Positions 41,235 through 49,089 of a DNA stretch of 64,000 nt are shown piece by piece. The stretch comes from Anaerolineales bacterium (GTDB taxonomy: Bacteria; Chloroflexota; Anaerolineae; Aggregatilineales; UBA2796). A program made the translations under genes and the position numbers. The notes under the pieces were generated by a model. That model did not search any database and was not told where the DNA came from. It saw only the letters and a list, made by a program, of their open reading frames with translations. Position 1 is the stretch's first letter; every line of letters begins with the position of its first letter. The stretch is taken from the NCBI GenBank assembly GCA_015075625.1, contig JABTTZ010000003.1, forward strand, positions 496,001 through 560,000, written 5' to 3'.

Positions 41235-41260
41235 GTTCGCCCAAAGAGGGTAGGGCGAAC
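41235..41260. terminator. Hairpin downstream of the PLP gene
   Basis: 'GTTCGCCC' (41235-41242) and 'GGGCGAAC' (41253-41260) pair perfectly over 8 bases with a 10-base loop, about 30 bases past the stop of the minus-strand gene. No U tail on that strand (TGTGTGAG), so termination is only possible. The 187-base gap holds no gene. Confidence 0.45.
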
Positions 41261-41293
41261 CGCGTTTTGTGAATGTATGCCGTAGGGGGTTGC

Positions 41294-42670
41294 TCAGCGG
41301 CGTGTGGCGAGCAGCCGCTCATCAATGACGGCGACAAGTGCCTGATGTTCTTCCCACCAGGTGGGGTCTTTTTGGGCGTCCAGTTCCTCTACCGTCTTGC
41401 CTTGCTGTTCAACCCATGTGTAATACTTCAGGTTGTGCCAGCGGGCGCGTGCATTTCGCGTCCCATCTTGCACCCAATCTGGGGCGCAGCCATAAAAAAC
41501 ACCCTCCACGCGCCCCACTGCCGCCGCCTCGTCCAGCCACCCGTAAGCGCCGCGCATAGCGTCCATGACGCTGTGATAGCGATCCAGCCCATCGGTAGCA
41601 ATGGTGGCAACGACCTGCCCTTTGCCCAAGCCGTAATACTTCGCCGTTTTAATCGCGCCGAGGACGTTACACACACCCGAAATGCCGAAGGCGTGCGCCA
41701 AAACATTCACCACCGCCGGATCAACCCCATAGCGGCGGATCAATGTCTCTTGTCCAGTTTCCTCGGCAAATAGCTGCAGCCCCTTTTTACACGCCATGTC
41801 GTCAATGCACATCAGGGCATCCATGTTATTCACATTGTGAATCCATGTCACATGCTTATCCCCAATGCCTTGAATATCGTGCGTGCCGTAGCCATTGTTG
41901 TAAAGGGTGGGACATTGGATCGGCTCTAGCCCAACGATGCGGTGTCCGGGGAAGGCTTGTTTCAGGCAATCTCCGGCGGCAATTGTCCCCGCGCTGCCCA
42001 TTGCCGAGCAAAAAGCATCCATGCGCCCGTTTCCAATACCGCGTTCTTGCAAAATGGCGGCGAGTTCAACAAGGGTATTTCCGGTCACATGGTAATGAAA
42101 GCGGTAGTTCCCCATGACCTCAAACTGATTCAGGATGCGGATGGTGGGGTCCGCCGCCCGCAGTTCTTTCGTTTTATCGTAAATTTCTTTGACATTGCTT
42201 TCTGACCCAACAGTTTTGATCACCCGTCCACCGTAGCCTTCGATGCGCTCAAAGCGTTCGCGGCTCATCCCTTCGGGCAGCACAACGACGCTCTGGCAGC
42301 CCATTCGCCCGCCGACCCATGCCCCACCAATGCCATAATTTCCGGTGGAGGGCCACACAAGGGTATGCTTCGTCGGATCCACTTCGCCAAAAAGCGTTTT
42401 TTCGACTAGAACGGAATAAGCCGCCCCTACTTTGTGGCTTCCGGTGGGAAAGTGCTGCGCATAGAGGACGACAATCTCGCAATCTACGCCAGTGATGCTT
42501 TGGGGCAAGACAACGTGGTAAATCTCGTCGCTGGTGTCCCGCCAGGTGATGTTATAGAGATTGAGTGGGTCAAGCGGCGCATCGCGGAGCGCCGCTGCTG
42601 CTCGTTGGCGAAGGGCAGGGTCAATTTTTGCCGGATGGAGCATTTCTTCAAAGGTGGGTCCGCTGATCAT
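41294..42670 (-). CDS. Fold-type II PLP enzyme, cysteine-synthase-like
   Basis: 458 residues. PLP lysine motif 'FPTGSHKVGAAYSVLVEK', then 'LVWPSTGNYGIGGAWVGGRM' (substrate loop S-T-G-N), 'VVLPEGMSRERFERIEGYGG' and the glycine-rich phosphate loop 'CSAMGSAGTIAAGDCL'. This is the cysteine synthase/threonine synthase superfamily, longer than CysK (about 310) through N- and C-terminal extensions. It is transcribed toward the sulfoquinovose-synthase gene. In a sulfur-sugar setting it could relate to cysteine, cysteate or sulfite metabolism, an inference from position only. Confidence 0.8.
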   Translation of the reverse strand: MISGPTFEEMLHPAKIDPALRQRAAAALRDAPLDPLNLYNITWRDTSDEIYHVVLPQSITGVDCEIVVLYAQHFPTGSHKVGAAYSVLVEKTLFGEVDPTKHTLVWPSTGNYGIGGAWVGGRMGCQSVVVLPEGMSRERFERIEGYGGRVIKTVGSESNVKEIYDKTKELRAADPTIRILNQFEVMGNYRFHYHVTGNTLVELAAILQERGIGNGRMDAFCSAMGSAGTIAAGDCLKQAFPGHRIVGLEPIQCPTLYNNGYGTHDIQGIGDKHVTWIHNVNNMDALMCIDDMACKKGLQLFAEETGQETLIRRYGVDPAVVNVLAHAFGISGVCNVLGAIKTAKYYGLGKGQVVATIATDGLDRYHSVMDAMRGAYGWLDEAAAVGRVEGVFYGCAPDWVQDGTRNARARWHNLKYYTWVEQQGKTVEELDAQKDPTWWEEHQALVAVIDERLLATRR

Positions 42671-42694
42671 GAGACTCTTTCTGAGGATGTGTGA

Positions 42695-42967
42695 TTATTC
42701 GTCAAACAAACTGCGTTCAAGCGCTTTCATGCGGTTATAAATCAGATCACGCAAGTCGGCAAGTTCACGATAACGGACAAATTCCTCATCAGAGAGGTCT
42801 TCACTATGCCCCCCATGCAGTTGCAATAGGGCGTCAATCTGCTGATCGAGTGCCTCAAACTCAAGGCTTGCCTTATTATATTCCGCCGCCCGCGCCGCTG
42901 GCTCACTGGGCAAATCAGGCGGGTCGTGCGGGGTGGGGGTCGGGTTTGGACGGGCGCGGCGTCTCAC
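42695..42967 (-). CDS. Small hypothetical acidic helical protein
   Basis: 90 residues from GTG at 42967, chosen because AGGGAG lies 7 bases ahead; the frame is open farther upstream but without a good site. A basic, Pro-rich tail (about 1-30, 'RRRARPNPTPTPHDPPD') is followed by two helices ('KASLEFEALDQQIDALL' and 'EFVRYRELADLRDLIYNRM') that look able to form a helical hairpin. It is not recognised. It lies 24 bases before the PLP gene and may be cotranscribed. Confidence 0.55.
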   Translation of the reverse strand: MRRRARPNPTPTPHDPPDLPSEPAARAAEYNKASLEFEALDQQIDALLQLHGGHSEDLSDEEFVRYRELADLRDLIYNRMKALERSLFDE

Positions 42968-43029
42968 GGGCGATCTCCCTGACCAATAGGACGAAATGAT
43001 CTGAACAATCTGTTTGAACAATCTGTTTG

Positions 43030-43287
43030 TACTTTACAACGAAACGCTAACCTGCGCTATGCGGAAACCCTACGGATGGCGAATGATGCGCGTCTAAAAT
43101 TGCCCCAGATGCACGCCTTCAACGGGCTGAAAATGCGCTCTGAGCGGCGATTCTCGATCTGGGAAGGGGCGCTCATCGCTTGCCCAAACAAATCACAGAT
43201 ATATCTTAAAAAGGTATAGAATCTCTCAAGAGATAGAAAAAATACTATAATCGAAACGACTTGGGTTGCTATGTGTGGGGGTGATGT
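43030..43287. promoter_or_regulatory. Non-coding divergent region with palindrome and TATAAT
   Basis: The gap between divergent starts at 42967 and 43288 shows no gene I can support. Its right part is AT-rich, unlike the surroundings: a 14-base palindrome 'ATCTCTCAAGAGAT' (43221-43234) sits where a -35 would be, and TATAAT is at 43246-43251, 42 bases before the ATG of the 81-residue gene. The palindrome is a plausible operator. A 13-base tandem copy of a CAGATTGTTCA-like word lies near 43010 on the minus strand. Confidence 0.5.
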
Positions 43288-43533
43288 ATGGACACGGCAA
43301 TTTTGGATTGGCAGCGTTTTGATACGATGTGGATTGCCGATAAAAATGAACTGTCGTTCTCTATCCGTTGGCTGAACGGCGGCTGGCATTGGCGGGCGAT
43401 CTATTCGGTTGGCGCATCGGAGACAGCGCAGCTTGCCGGCGACAATAAACGCGATCAGCCGCAGGGCTATCTCTCTGCCCAAGATGCGATGCGAGCCGCC
43501 GAGCGCTGGTATCAGGTTTTGAGCGGGAATTGA
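43288..43533 (+). CDS. Small Trp-rich hypothetical protein
   Basis: 81 residues, start with GGGGGTGATGT before the ATG. It contains alternating aromatic strands 'NELSFSIRWLNGGWHWRAIY' and ends in a helix 'QDAMRAAERWYQVL'. The beta-beta-alpha-like layout with five Trp suggests a small binding domain. Not recognised. The glycosyltransferase begins 18 bases later, so it may be the first gene of that operon. Confidence 0.65.
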   Translation: MDTAILDWQRFDTMWIADKNELSFSIRWLNGGWHWRAIYSVGASETAQLAGDNKRDQPQGYLSAQDAMRAAERWYQVLSGN

Positions 43534-43551
43534 TTCATCGCTCCCTCATCG

Positions 43552-44775
43552 ATGCCCCATCGTCTTCGCGTCCTTGCCTCCCATCCCGTTCAGTATCACG
43601 TCCCCTACTACCGTGCGCTGATCGCCGCCGGAATCGATCTGGCAGTAGGCTATTTTCACCCAGGCACAGCAGCGGGTGTCGCCTATGATCGCGGCTTTGG
43701 GCGTGCCTTTCGTTGGGATGTTGATCTGCTCTCTGGAGTCCCCCATCATTTTTTTTCTCAAACAAGCGGGGATTACTCGCGGCGGGCGCAGATGCGTGCC
43801 GCGCCTGCGCTGCTTCGCTGGGCGCTGGCTGAGCGGCGAACGCCGCTGCTCTTGGTAGGCTGGTTTGCCCCTCTTGCCTATGCCGCGTGGCTGGCGCGAA
43901 CGGGACTGAGGATGCCCACCCTTCTGTTTACGGAAACAACCCCCCGCACCTGGGCGCGGCAGCCTAAACCCCGCTGGCGGGCGGCGCTCACCAGTGGGTT
44001 GTGTCGGCGGGCGGCGGCGTGCCTTGCCATTGGGACAGAAAATGCCCGCTTTTATAAAGAGCGCGGCGTCGCCCCGCAGCGAATTTTTCGCACCCCCTAT
44101 AGCATTGACAATGAACGCTTTGCGGCGAGGGCAGCCACCCTTCGCCATGAGCGCCACGCCCTGTGTACCCAATATGGGCTTGATCCGGCACTTCCCACCT
44201 TTGTGTTCTGTGGGAAGTTTGAGCCGGTCAAACGCCCGCTGCTGCTTTTGGAGGCATACCTTGCGGCAGGGCTGGCGGAAAAAGCGCAGCTTGTTTATGT
44301 GGGCGATGGCGCTCTCCGCCCGGCATTGGCAGCGCGAATCGAGGCAGCGGGGGCAAAAAATGTCCACCTGATCGGCTTTTTGAATCAATCCGAGATGCCT
44401 GCCGCCTACGTCCTCGGTGAAGTGTTGTGTTTGGTCAGCGAGGCAGAGACGTGGGGGCTTGTCGTGAACGAGGCGCTCGCCTGCGGGCGTCCGGTGATCG
44501 TCACGGCGGGGGTTGGCTGCGCGGCGGATTTGGTGGATGGGGCGAACGGGTGGCGCAGCCCGCAGCCCTCACCACATGACGGCGCGATTCCACCGGGATA
44601 CCCCAACCAGGGAGCAATTCACGCGCTGGCGAAGACGCTCCAAAAAGCATGGGGCGCCCGTGATCAATGGGAGCGCATGGGCGCGGCGGGTCAGGTGCGG
44701 GTGGCGGCGCACACCTTCACACAGATGGCACAGGGGACGGTGGCAGCGTTAGAATTTCTAAGGACGAATTACTGA
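43552..44775 (+). CDS. GT4-type glycosyltransferase
   Basis: 407 residues, GT-B fold, predicted retaining. N-terminal 'RVLASHPVQYHVPYYRALIA' is the acceptor side; C-terminal 'FVFCGKFEPVKRPLLLLEAY', 'LIGFLNQSEMPAAYVLGEVL' and donor-site 'SEAETWGLVVNEALACGRPV' with the E-x7-E pair are typical. It has no signal or membrane span. It precedes DUF5946 and a flippase, so it likely builds the lipid-linked oligosaccharide that the flippase exports. Sugar unknown. Confidence 0.88.
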   Translation: MPHRLRVLASHPVQYHVPYYRALIAAGIDLAVGYFHPGTAAGVAYDRGFGRAFRWDVDLLSGVPHHFFSQTSGDYSRRAQMRAAPALLRWALAERRTPLLLVGWFAPLAYAAWLARTGLRMPTLLFTETTPRTWARQPKPRWRAALTSGLCRRAAACLAIGTENARFYKERGVAPQRIFRTPYSIDNERFAARAATLRHERHALCTQYGLDPALPTFVFCGKFEPVKRPLLLLEAYLAAGLAEKAQLVYVGDGALRPALAARIEAAGAKNVHLIGFLNQSEMPAAYVLGEVLCLVSEAETWGLVVNEALACGRPVIVTAGVGCAADLVDGANGWRSPQPSPHDGAIPPGYPNQGAIHALAKTLQKAWGARDQWERMGAAGQVRVAAHTFTQMAQGTVAALEFLRTNY

Positions 44776-44789
44776 GATGATGAACCACC

Positions 44790-45251
44790 ATGATCCCCAC
44801 AACCTGCTCCCACTGCGGCGCACCCTTACCCGATCAGACTCAGGGTGAGAACACTTGTGATGCCTACCTTCATCAGATGCTCTTTTGGGAACAAGAAACC
44901 CCCATACTTGGTGTTGTCCATCACCTTATGGTGCTGTGCTACCACCTTCAACACCCTCACCACTATTCCACAGCGGGGCTTGCCCACGCGAAAACGCTCT
45001 TAAAATCCTTTTTAGCGGGCGAAAGCACGGAAACCATTCGCCGCCGCCAGCGAGAAGCCGTGAATTCCAGCAAGCGGCGCTGGACGGTGACGGCGCGAGC
45101 GGGCGACGAGGGGCGCTATGATCCGCCTGTCGCTTGGTCATATCGGGCGGCGGATGTCGTCGCGGCGGGCAAAGAGGCTTACATCGCCAGTGTGCGGGCG
45201 TGGGCGGCAGCGCTGCAGGATGATCTCCACACGTCAGGGCATTGGGAATAA
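44790..45251 (+). CDS. DUF5946-like protein with N-terminal CxxC
   Basis: 153 residues: 'TCSHCGAPLPDQ' zinc-ribbon-like CxxC near the N-terminus, followed by 'NTCDAYLHQMLFWEQETP' and a His-rich stretch 'CYHLQHPHHYSTAGL'. The last half is helical. This resembles the uncharacterised DUF5946 family by memory of its CxxCG and H-P-x-x-Y pattern; confidence in the family is moderate. It lies between a glycosyltransferase and a flippase and its stop is directly followed by the flippase ATG, so they are coupled. No function assigned. Confidence 0.7.
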   Translation: MIPTTCSHCGAPLPDQTQGENTCDAYLHQMLFWEQETPILGVVHHLMVLCYHLQHPHHYSTAGLAHAKTLLKSFLAGESTETIRRRQREAVNSSKRRWTVTARAGDEGRYDPPVAWSYRAADVVAAGKEAYIASVRAWAAALQDDLHTSGHWE

Positions 45252-46706
45252 ATGCGCCATCGTCTGCGGGCTGGTTTTGGATTGACGGGTGTGATCCTTG
45301 CCCTGAACCTAATCGTCACCCTGATCAGCGTCCCCATTTTCGTCCGGCATTGGGGCGAGGCAGCCTATGGCGAATGGGTTGCCCTGACCAACCTCACGCT
45401 CAGTCTGAGCCTGCTCCATTTTGGCGTTCAGAACTACGTCACAAACCGCCTGATCACCGCCTATAAAAATGGTGATCTGCCCAACGGAACACGAGTCTTT
45501 CGGGCGGGTGTGCGCCTTTACACGCTTTTTGCCGCCACTGCCTGCCTGATCACAGTGGGGATTGCCGCTGCGCCGGAAACGCTCACCAGCCTACGCATCG
45601 TTGTGATACCCCCCGCCGAGGGGCAGGGAATCATCCTTTTACAAGGGGGGATGGTTGCCCTCGCGCTGGTTATTGGCTACCTCCTGATCGTCCTGATTGC
45701 CGTAGAGCGTTACCCTCGCCGCCTGCTCTACAGCATTGGGGAGATCGCCGCACGGGGCTATGCGCCGCTCATGGTTGCGCTTTTCGGCGGAACACCCCTC
45801 GGCGCGGCGACGGCGATGTTGGCATTAACCATCGGCTATGGCGTCCTCGGTGGGTGGGAGGTGCGCCGCCACTCGCCATTTCCGCTTGGCTGGCGGGGTG
45901 TCACCTGGGGGGAGGCGGCGCGATTACTTCCGCCCTCCTGTCAATTTTTCGCCGTCGCCCTCCTCCAAATGCTGATCACCTCCGGCGTCATTCTGATTTT
46001 GGCGTCGGCGGCAGGCGGGGAAGCGGTGGCAGCCTTCAACGCGGCGCTCATCCTGACGAACCTTGCCCGCAGCATCATCGGGCAGTTCTTGAACACGGTC
46101 TATCCAGAGGTGGCGGGGGTGGCGGCGACAGAGGCGGGGCGGGCGCGTCTGGCGGATTGGTATGTGGTGATCCTGAAATGGGCGTGCGCCGTCTGTTGGC
46201 TGGTAGCGGCGGGGGTGGCAGCCTTTGGAGTGGATGTCGTGCGGCTTTGGACGGGCAGCGACACGCTTTCTGATGGCGGGCTGAATCTGCTTTTAGCGTT
46301 GGCGTTGGCGCTCAATGCACCGTTGTTGGTGATTCGTATGTTTGGCTTTGCCCTTACTCGTCAAGGGGCGCTCCTCCGTGTGGAGGCGCTTGGCGCGGGA
46401 ATTACCCTCACGGTGGGGATTGTCCTTGCGGCGGCAGATGGGGCACGGGGGATGGCGGCTGCCCTCTGTGTGGGGGGAATTATCGGGGCGCCCCTTGCTA
46501 TTTGGGTGGGGGCGCGTTGGACGGAAACATCTGCCCGCCGTTTGCGGCGTGAACTCTGGCGGGGCTTGCCCATTGCCGCGCTCGTTTTTGGTTTGAGTCC
46601 CGTCCTCGCGCTGACATCGGGAATTGTCACCCGCGCCGCCCTCCTCGTGGCGATGAGTGCAGTGGGGGCGGTGTGGCTGAGAACAGGCGTGTCGAGAGAG
46701 ACATAA
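45252..46706 (+). CDS. Wzx/MATE-type polysaccharide flippase
   Basis: 484 residues with about 12-14 hydrophobic helices in the pattern of oligosaccharide-lipid exporters: 'LRAGFGLTGVILALNLIVTL', 'FVRHWGEAAYGEWVAL' (a motif frequent in O-antigen flippases), and later 'AAFNAALILTNLARSIIGQF' in a second half. It moves undecaprenyl-linked repeats across the membrane. The ATG begins directly after the DUF5946 stop. The downstream gene is a repeat zone, so the operon ends here. Confidence 0.88.
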   Translation: MRHRLRAGFGLTGVILALNLIVTLISVPIFVRHWGEAAYGEWVALTNLTLSLSLLHFGVQNYVTNRLITAYKNGDLPNGTRVFRAGVRLYTLFAATACLITVGIAAAPETLTSLRIVVIPPAEGQGIILLQGGMVALALVIGYLLIVLIAVERYPRRLLYSIGEIAARGYAPLMVALFGGTPLGAATAMLALTIGYGVLGGWEVRRHSPFPLGWRGVTWGEAARLLPPSCQFFAVALLQMLITSGVILILASAAGGEAVAAFNAALILTNLARSIIGQFLNTVYPEVAGVAATEAGRARLADWYVVILKWACAVCWLVAAGVAAFGVDVVRLWTGSDTLSDGGLNLLLALALALNAPLLVIRMFGFALTRQGALLRVEALGAGITLTVGIVLAAADGARGMAAALCVGGIIGAPLAIWVGARWTETSARRLRRELWRGLPIAALVFGLSPVLALTSGIVTRAALLVAMSAVGAVWLRTGVSRET

Positions 46707-46725
46707 CCCCAGAACAACCGACACT

Positions 46726-46957
46726 CTAGGTTCTGTTGACAGTGTAATTCCCGTAGGGGCGCCATGCCTTGCGCCCAGCGCCGCCTGTGAGCGCCCGCCG
46801 CTAAAGCAGCGAGCTAGGCACAGCCACCCCTTCGGGGCTTGGAAACCCTAATCCCCACCCCATAAACAAAGAGAGGGACTCTCTCCCCCTTTCCCTGTCT
46901 ACGGGGAAAGGCGGCAGGGGGATAGGGGTTCTGAACCAAAACGTCAACACAGCCTAC
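46726..46957. repeat. Full-length compound repeat (MITE-like) with terminal inverted repeats
   Basis: Left end 'CTAGGTTCTGTTGACAGTG' and right end, read in reverse, 'GTAGGCTGTGTTGACGT' match at about 13 of 17 positions. Inside are 'GGGGCGCCATGCCTTGCGCC', a CCGCTAAAGCAGCG hairpin, 'CCACCCCTTCGGGGCTTGG' and the C/G-run palindrome. It has no coding capacity. At about 232 bases it is the most complete copy in the window and defines the family. It borders a lower-GC patch. Confidence 0.8.
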
Positions 46958-47013
46958 TTTAGCAGAGACATGCCGCCTATCAACCGAATGGTTGATCCAT
47001 CAGCCGCGTTTGG

Positions 47014-47043
47014 TTGACATCTCCTTCCACCCATCAGTATCTC
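47014..47043 (+). promoter_or_regulatory. Possible promoter of the ABC-2/two-component block
   Basis: TTGACA (47014-47019), 18 bases, then TATCTC (47038-47043). The -35 is perfect, the -10 weak; the leader of about 140 bases could hold a control region. Nothing else is seen in 46958-47183. Confidence 0.4.
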
Positions 47044-47183
47044 AATTTTCAATCTGTAAGTTGATTTCAAATCGTCTCTATGCGCGTATTCTTAGCCTAT
47101 TGCTCTGATAGCAATTGTGGCGCACCAGCAATCCTTCTAGCCGCAGATAATCAATCGAAATCAGGCAATTTTAAGGAGCAACG

Positions 47184-48095
47184 ATGTCAAACGTAATTGA
47201 AGTCCACAATCTGCAAAAATCATACGGACACGTGGTCGCCGTTGGCGGGGTATCTTTCTCCGTTCAAAAGGGAGAAATCTTCAGTATTGTTGGACCCAAC
47301 GGTGCCGGTAAAACGACAATCATCGAAACAATCATCGGGCTGCGCAAAGCGGATGGCGGTCAAATCTCGGTTTTAGGGCTTGATCCGCAGCAAGATGCAC
47401 GAGAACTGAGCAATCGAATCGGTACACAATTGCAGCAGTCCGCCTTACCAGATCGTATGAAAGTGTGGGAAGCACTTGATCTGTACGCTTCATTTTATGA
47501 ACGAACCATCCCCTGGGAACCCCTTCTTGAGCAGTGGGGATTAGGCGACAAACGCAACGCTCAATTTGCAAACCTATCCGGTGGGCAGAAGCAGCGGTTG
47601 TTCATTTGTCTGGCACTACTCAATGACCCGGAAATCGTCTTCCTCGATGAACTTACGACGGGGCTTGATCCGCAGTCGCGGCGGGCAACATGGGAGCTAG
47701 TCACCGCCATTCGCAACCAGGGCAAAACCGTCATGGTGATCTCACACTATATGGATGAAGTGGAAGAACTTGCTGATCGGGTGGCAATCATCGATCACGG
47801 ACAACTCATCGCACTCGATACACCCGCCAACTTAATCGCTGAACTTCATGGCGAAACTAGGGTGCAATTCACTTCTTCAAACGGTTTTGAGCCAAATCAA
47901 TTGAGCGGGGTGGAGGGGGTCACCTCAGTATCTCAGGATCAGAATCACATCATCGTGAGCGGTTATGGTCCACTTCTGGCACGGGTCGCAGCGACATTAG
48001 CTCAGCAGAATGTTACTCCTGCCGATTTGCGCGTGGATCATTCAAACCTTGAAGACGTATTTCTAGCATTGACTGGCAAGGCAATCAGAAGCTAA
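47184..48095 (+). CDS. ABC transporter ATP-binding protein (ABC-2 type exporter)
   Basis: 303 residues. Walker A 'GPNGAGKTT' with Lys43, Q-loop region, signature 'LSGGQKQRLFI', Walker B 'IVFLDELTTGLDPQSRR' and H-loop 'MVISHYMDEVEELADRV'. A C-terminal extension of about 80 residues, usual for drug or lipid exporters of the CcmA/DrrA group. It pairs with the permease at 48308 but is split from it by a MITE-like insert. AAGGAG precedes the ATG. Codon use is less GC-rich than the neighbours. Substrate unknown. Confidence 0.93.
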   Translation: MSNVIEVHNLQKSYGHVVAVGGVSFSVQKGEIFSIVGPNGAGKTTIIETIIGLRKADGGQISVLGLDPQQDARELSNRIGTQLQQSALPDRMKVWEALDLYASFYERTIPWEPLLEQWGLGDKRNAQFANLSGGQKQRLFICLALLNDPEIVFLDELTTGLDPQSRRATWELVTAIRNQGKTVMVISHYMDEVEELADRVAIIDHGQLIALDTPANLIAELHGETRVQFTSSNGFEPNQLSGVEGVTSVSQDQNHIIVSGYGPLLARVAATLAQQNVTPADLRVDHSNLEDVFLALTGKAIRS

Positions 48096-48101
48096 GTGTC
48101 T

Positions 48102-48246
48102 ATCCGTAAATTATAGGTAACGTTTAGGGCAAACCCTCACCACCCTTATGTTGATGGCATTCAGGAAAAGATGCGGTGCTTGCCAAGTGTATCTTTCTTA
48201 GCACTACCCTGATTACAAGCCAAACCCGAACTTACGGATAGGTTCT
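48102..48246. repeat. MITE-like insertion between ABC ATPase and permease genes
   Basis: 'CTATCCGTAA' at 48104-48113 is the exact inverse of 'TTACGGATAG' at 48234-48243. The 145-base segment lies in the 212-base gap of what is normally a tight operon and contains no frame. Its G+C is lower than that of the large repeats, so it is another family. Confidence 0.6.
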
Positions 48247-48307
48247 AAGTCAATTTGGGGACACGTTTCAGCCATGTCTACACCCAATCTACCCAATGAA
48301 GGAGAAA

Positions 48308-49048
48308 ATCATGAAAGCGTTTGTCAAACTCACTCATTCAGAATTGAAATTGCAGATGCGTGAACCTATGGCGGTCTTCTTTACCGTCGTATTCCCCGTC
48401 ATGCTGCTTGTTCTATTCGGGACTATATTTGGAAATGAAGCCGATGAGCGATTAAGCGGATATGGTCGGATGGATCTTTCCGTACCGGGCTATATTGGCA
48501 TGATTATTGGAACGATAGGTATGTTGGGTATTCCAGTAAGTTTAGCCAATTACCGTCACTTGGGCATTTTGCGGCGCTTGCGGGCTACGCCTGTTCAATC
48601 GGGAACGGTGTTATGGTCTCACGTTGTTACGCAGGTGGTCATTGCCTTCGTGGGTATTGCTCTATTGTTCGTGGCGGGGTTGGCATTTTATGATCTACGC
48701 GCACCGGATGGACACGCCATGATTATTCCAGCTATCGTGATTGGCGCACTCAGTTTCTTCGCGGTAGGGTTTGTCCTTGCCGGTGTCATGCCGACGGCAC
48801 GAACAGCCCAGGCTGTAGGAATGGCAATCTTTTATCCGATGTTGTTCCTATCTGGCGCGGCGATGCCACGTTTCATCATGCCTGAGATCGTACAGGATAT
48901 AAGCCAGTTGCTACCACTCACCCATGTCGTTATGCTGATCGAAGACTTGTGGCTGTACGGAACATGGAACTTAACCTCACTGACAGTCGTTGTAACGATG
49001 TTTGTCCTCGGACTGATTGTGTCCCGTCGCACATTCCGCTGGGAGTAA
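48308..49048 (+). CDS. ABC-2 type permease
   Basis: 246 residues, six hydrophobic helices: 'AVFFTVVFPVMLLVLFGTIF', 'IGMIIGTIGMLGIPVSLANY', then 'LGILRRLRATPVQSGTVL' (cytoplasmic loop typical of ABC-2), and a last conserved 'FYPMLFLSGAAMPRFIMPE'. The ATG at 48308 is preferred with AAGGAGA before; an ATG at 48296 overlaps that site. Forms the exporter with the ATPase at 47184 and is followed by a sensor kinase and regulator that may control it. Confidence 0.9.
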   Translation: MMKAFVKLTHSELKLQMREPMAVFFTVVFPVMLLVLFGTIFGNEADERLSGYGRMDLSVPGYIGMIIGTIGMLGIPVSLANYRHLGILRRLRATPVQSGTVLWSHVVTQVVIAFVGIALLFVAGLAFYDLRAPDGHAMIIPAIVIGALSFFAVGFVLAGVMPTARTAQAVGMAIFYPMLFLSGAAMPRFIMPEIVQDISQLLPLTHVVMLIEDLWLYGTWNLTSLTVVVTMFVLGLIVSRRTFRWE

Positions 49049-49089
49049 CGTAAAATGGCGAATAGTCCACATAACGAACCGAGTAGACT

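Noticed and set aside
43057-43482. 141-codon minus-strand frame overlapping the Trp-rich gene
   Set aside because: No ribosome site, mixed composition and overlap with a better plus-strand gene; it spans the promoter region.
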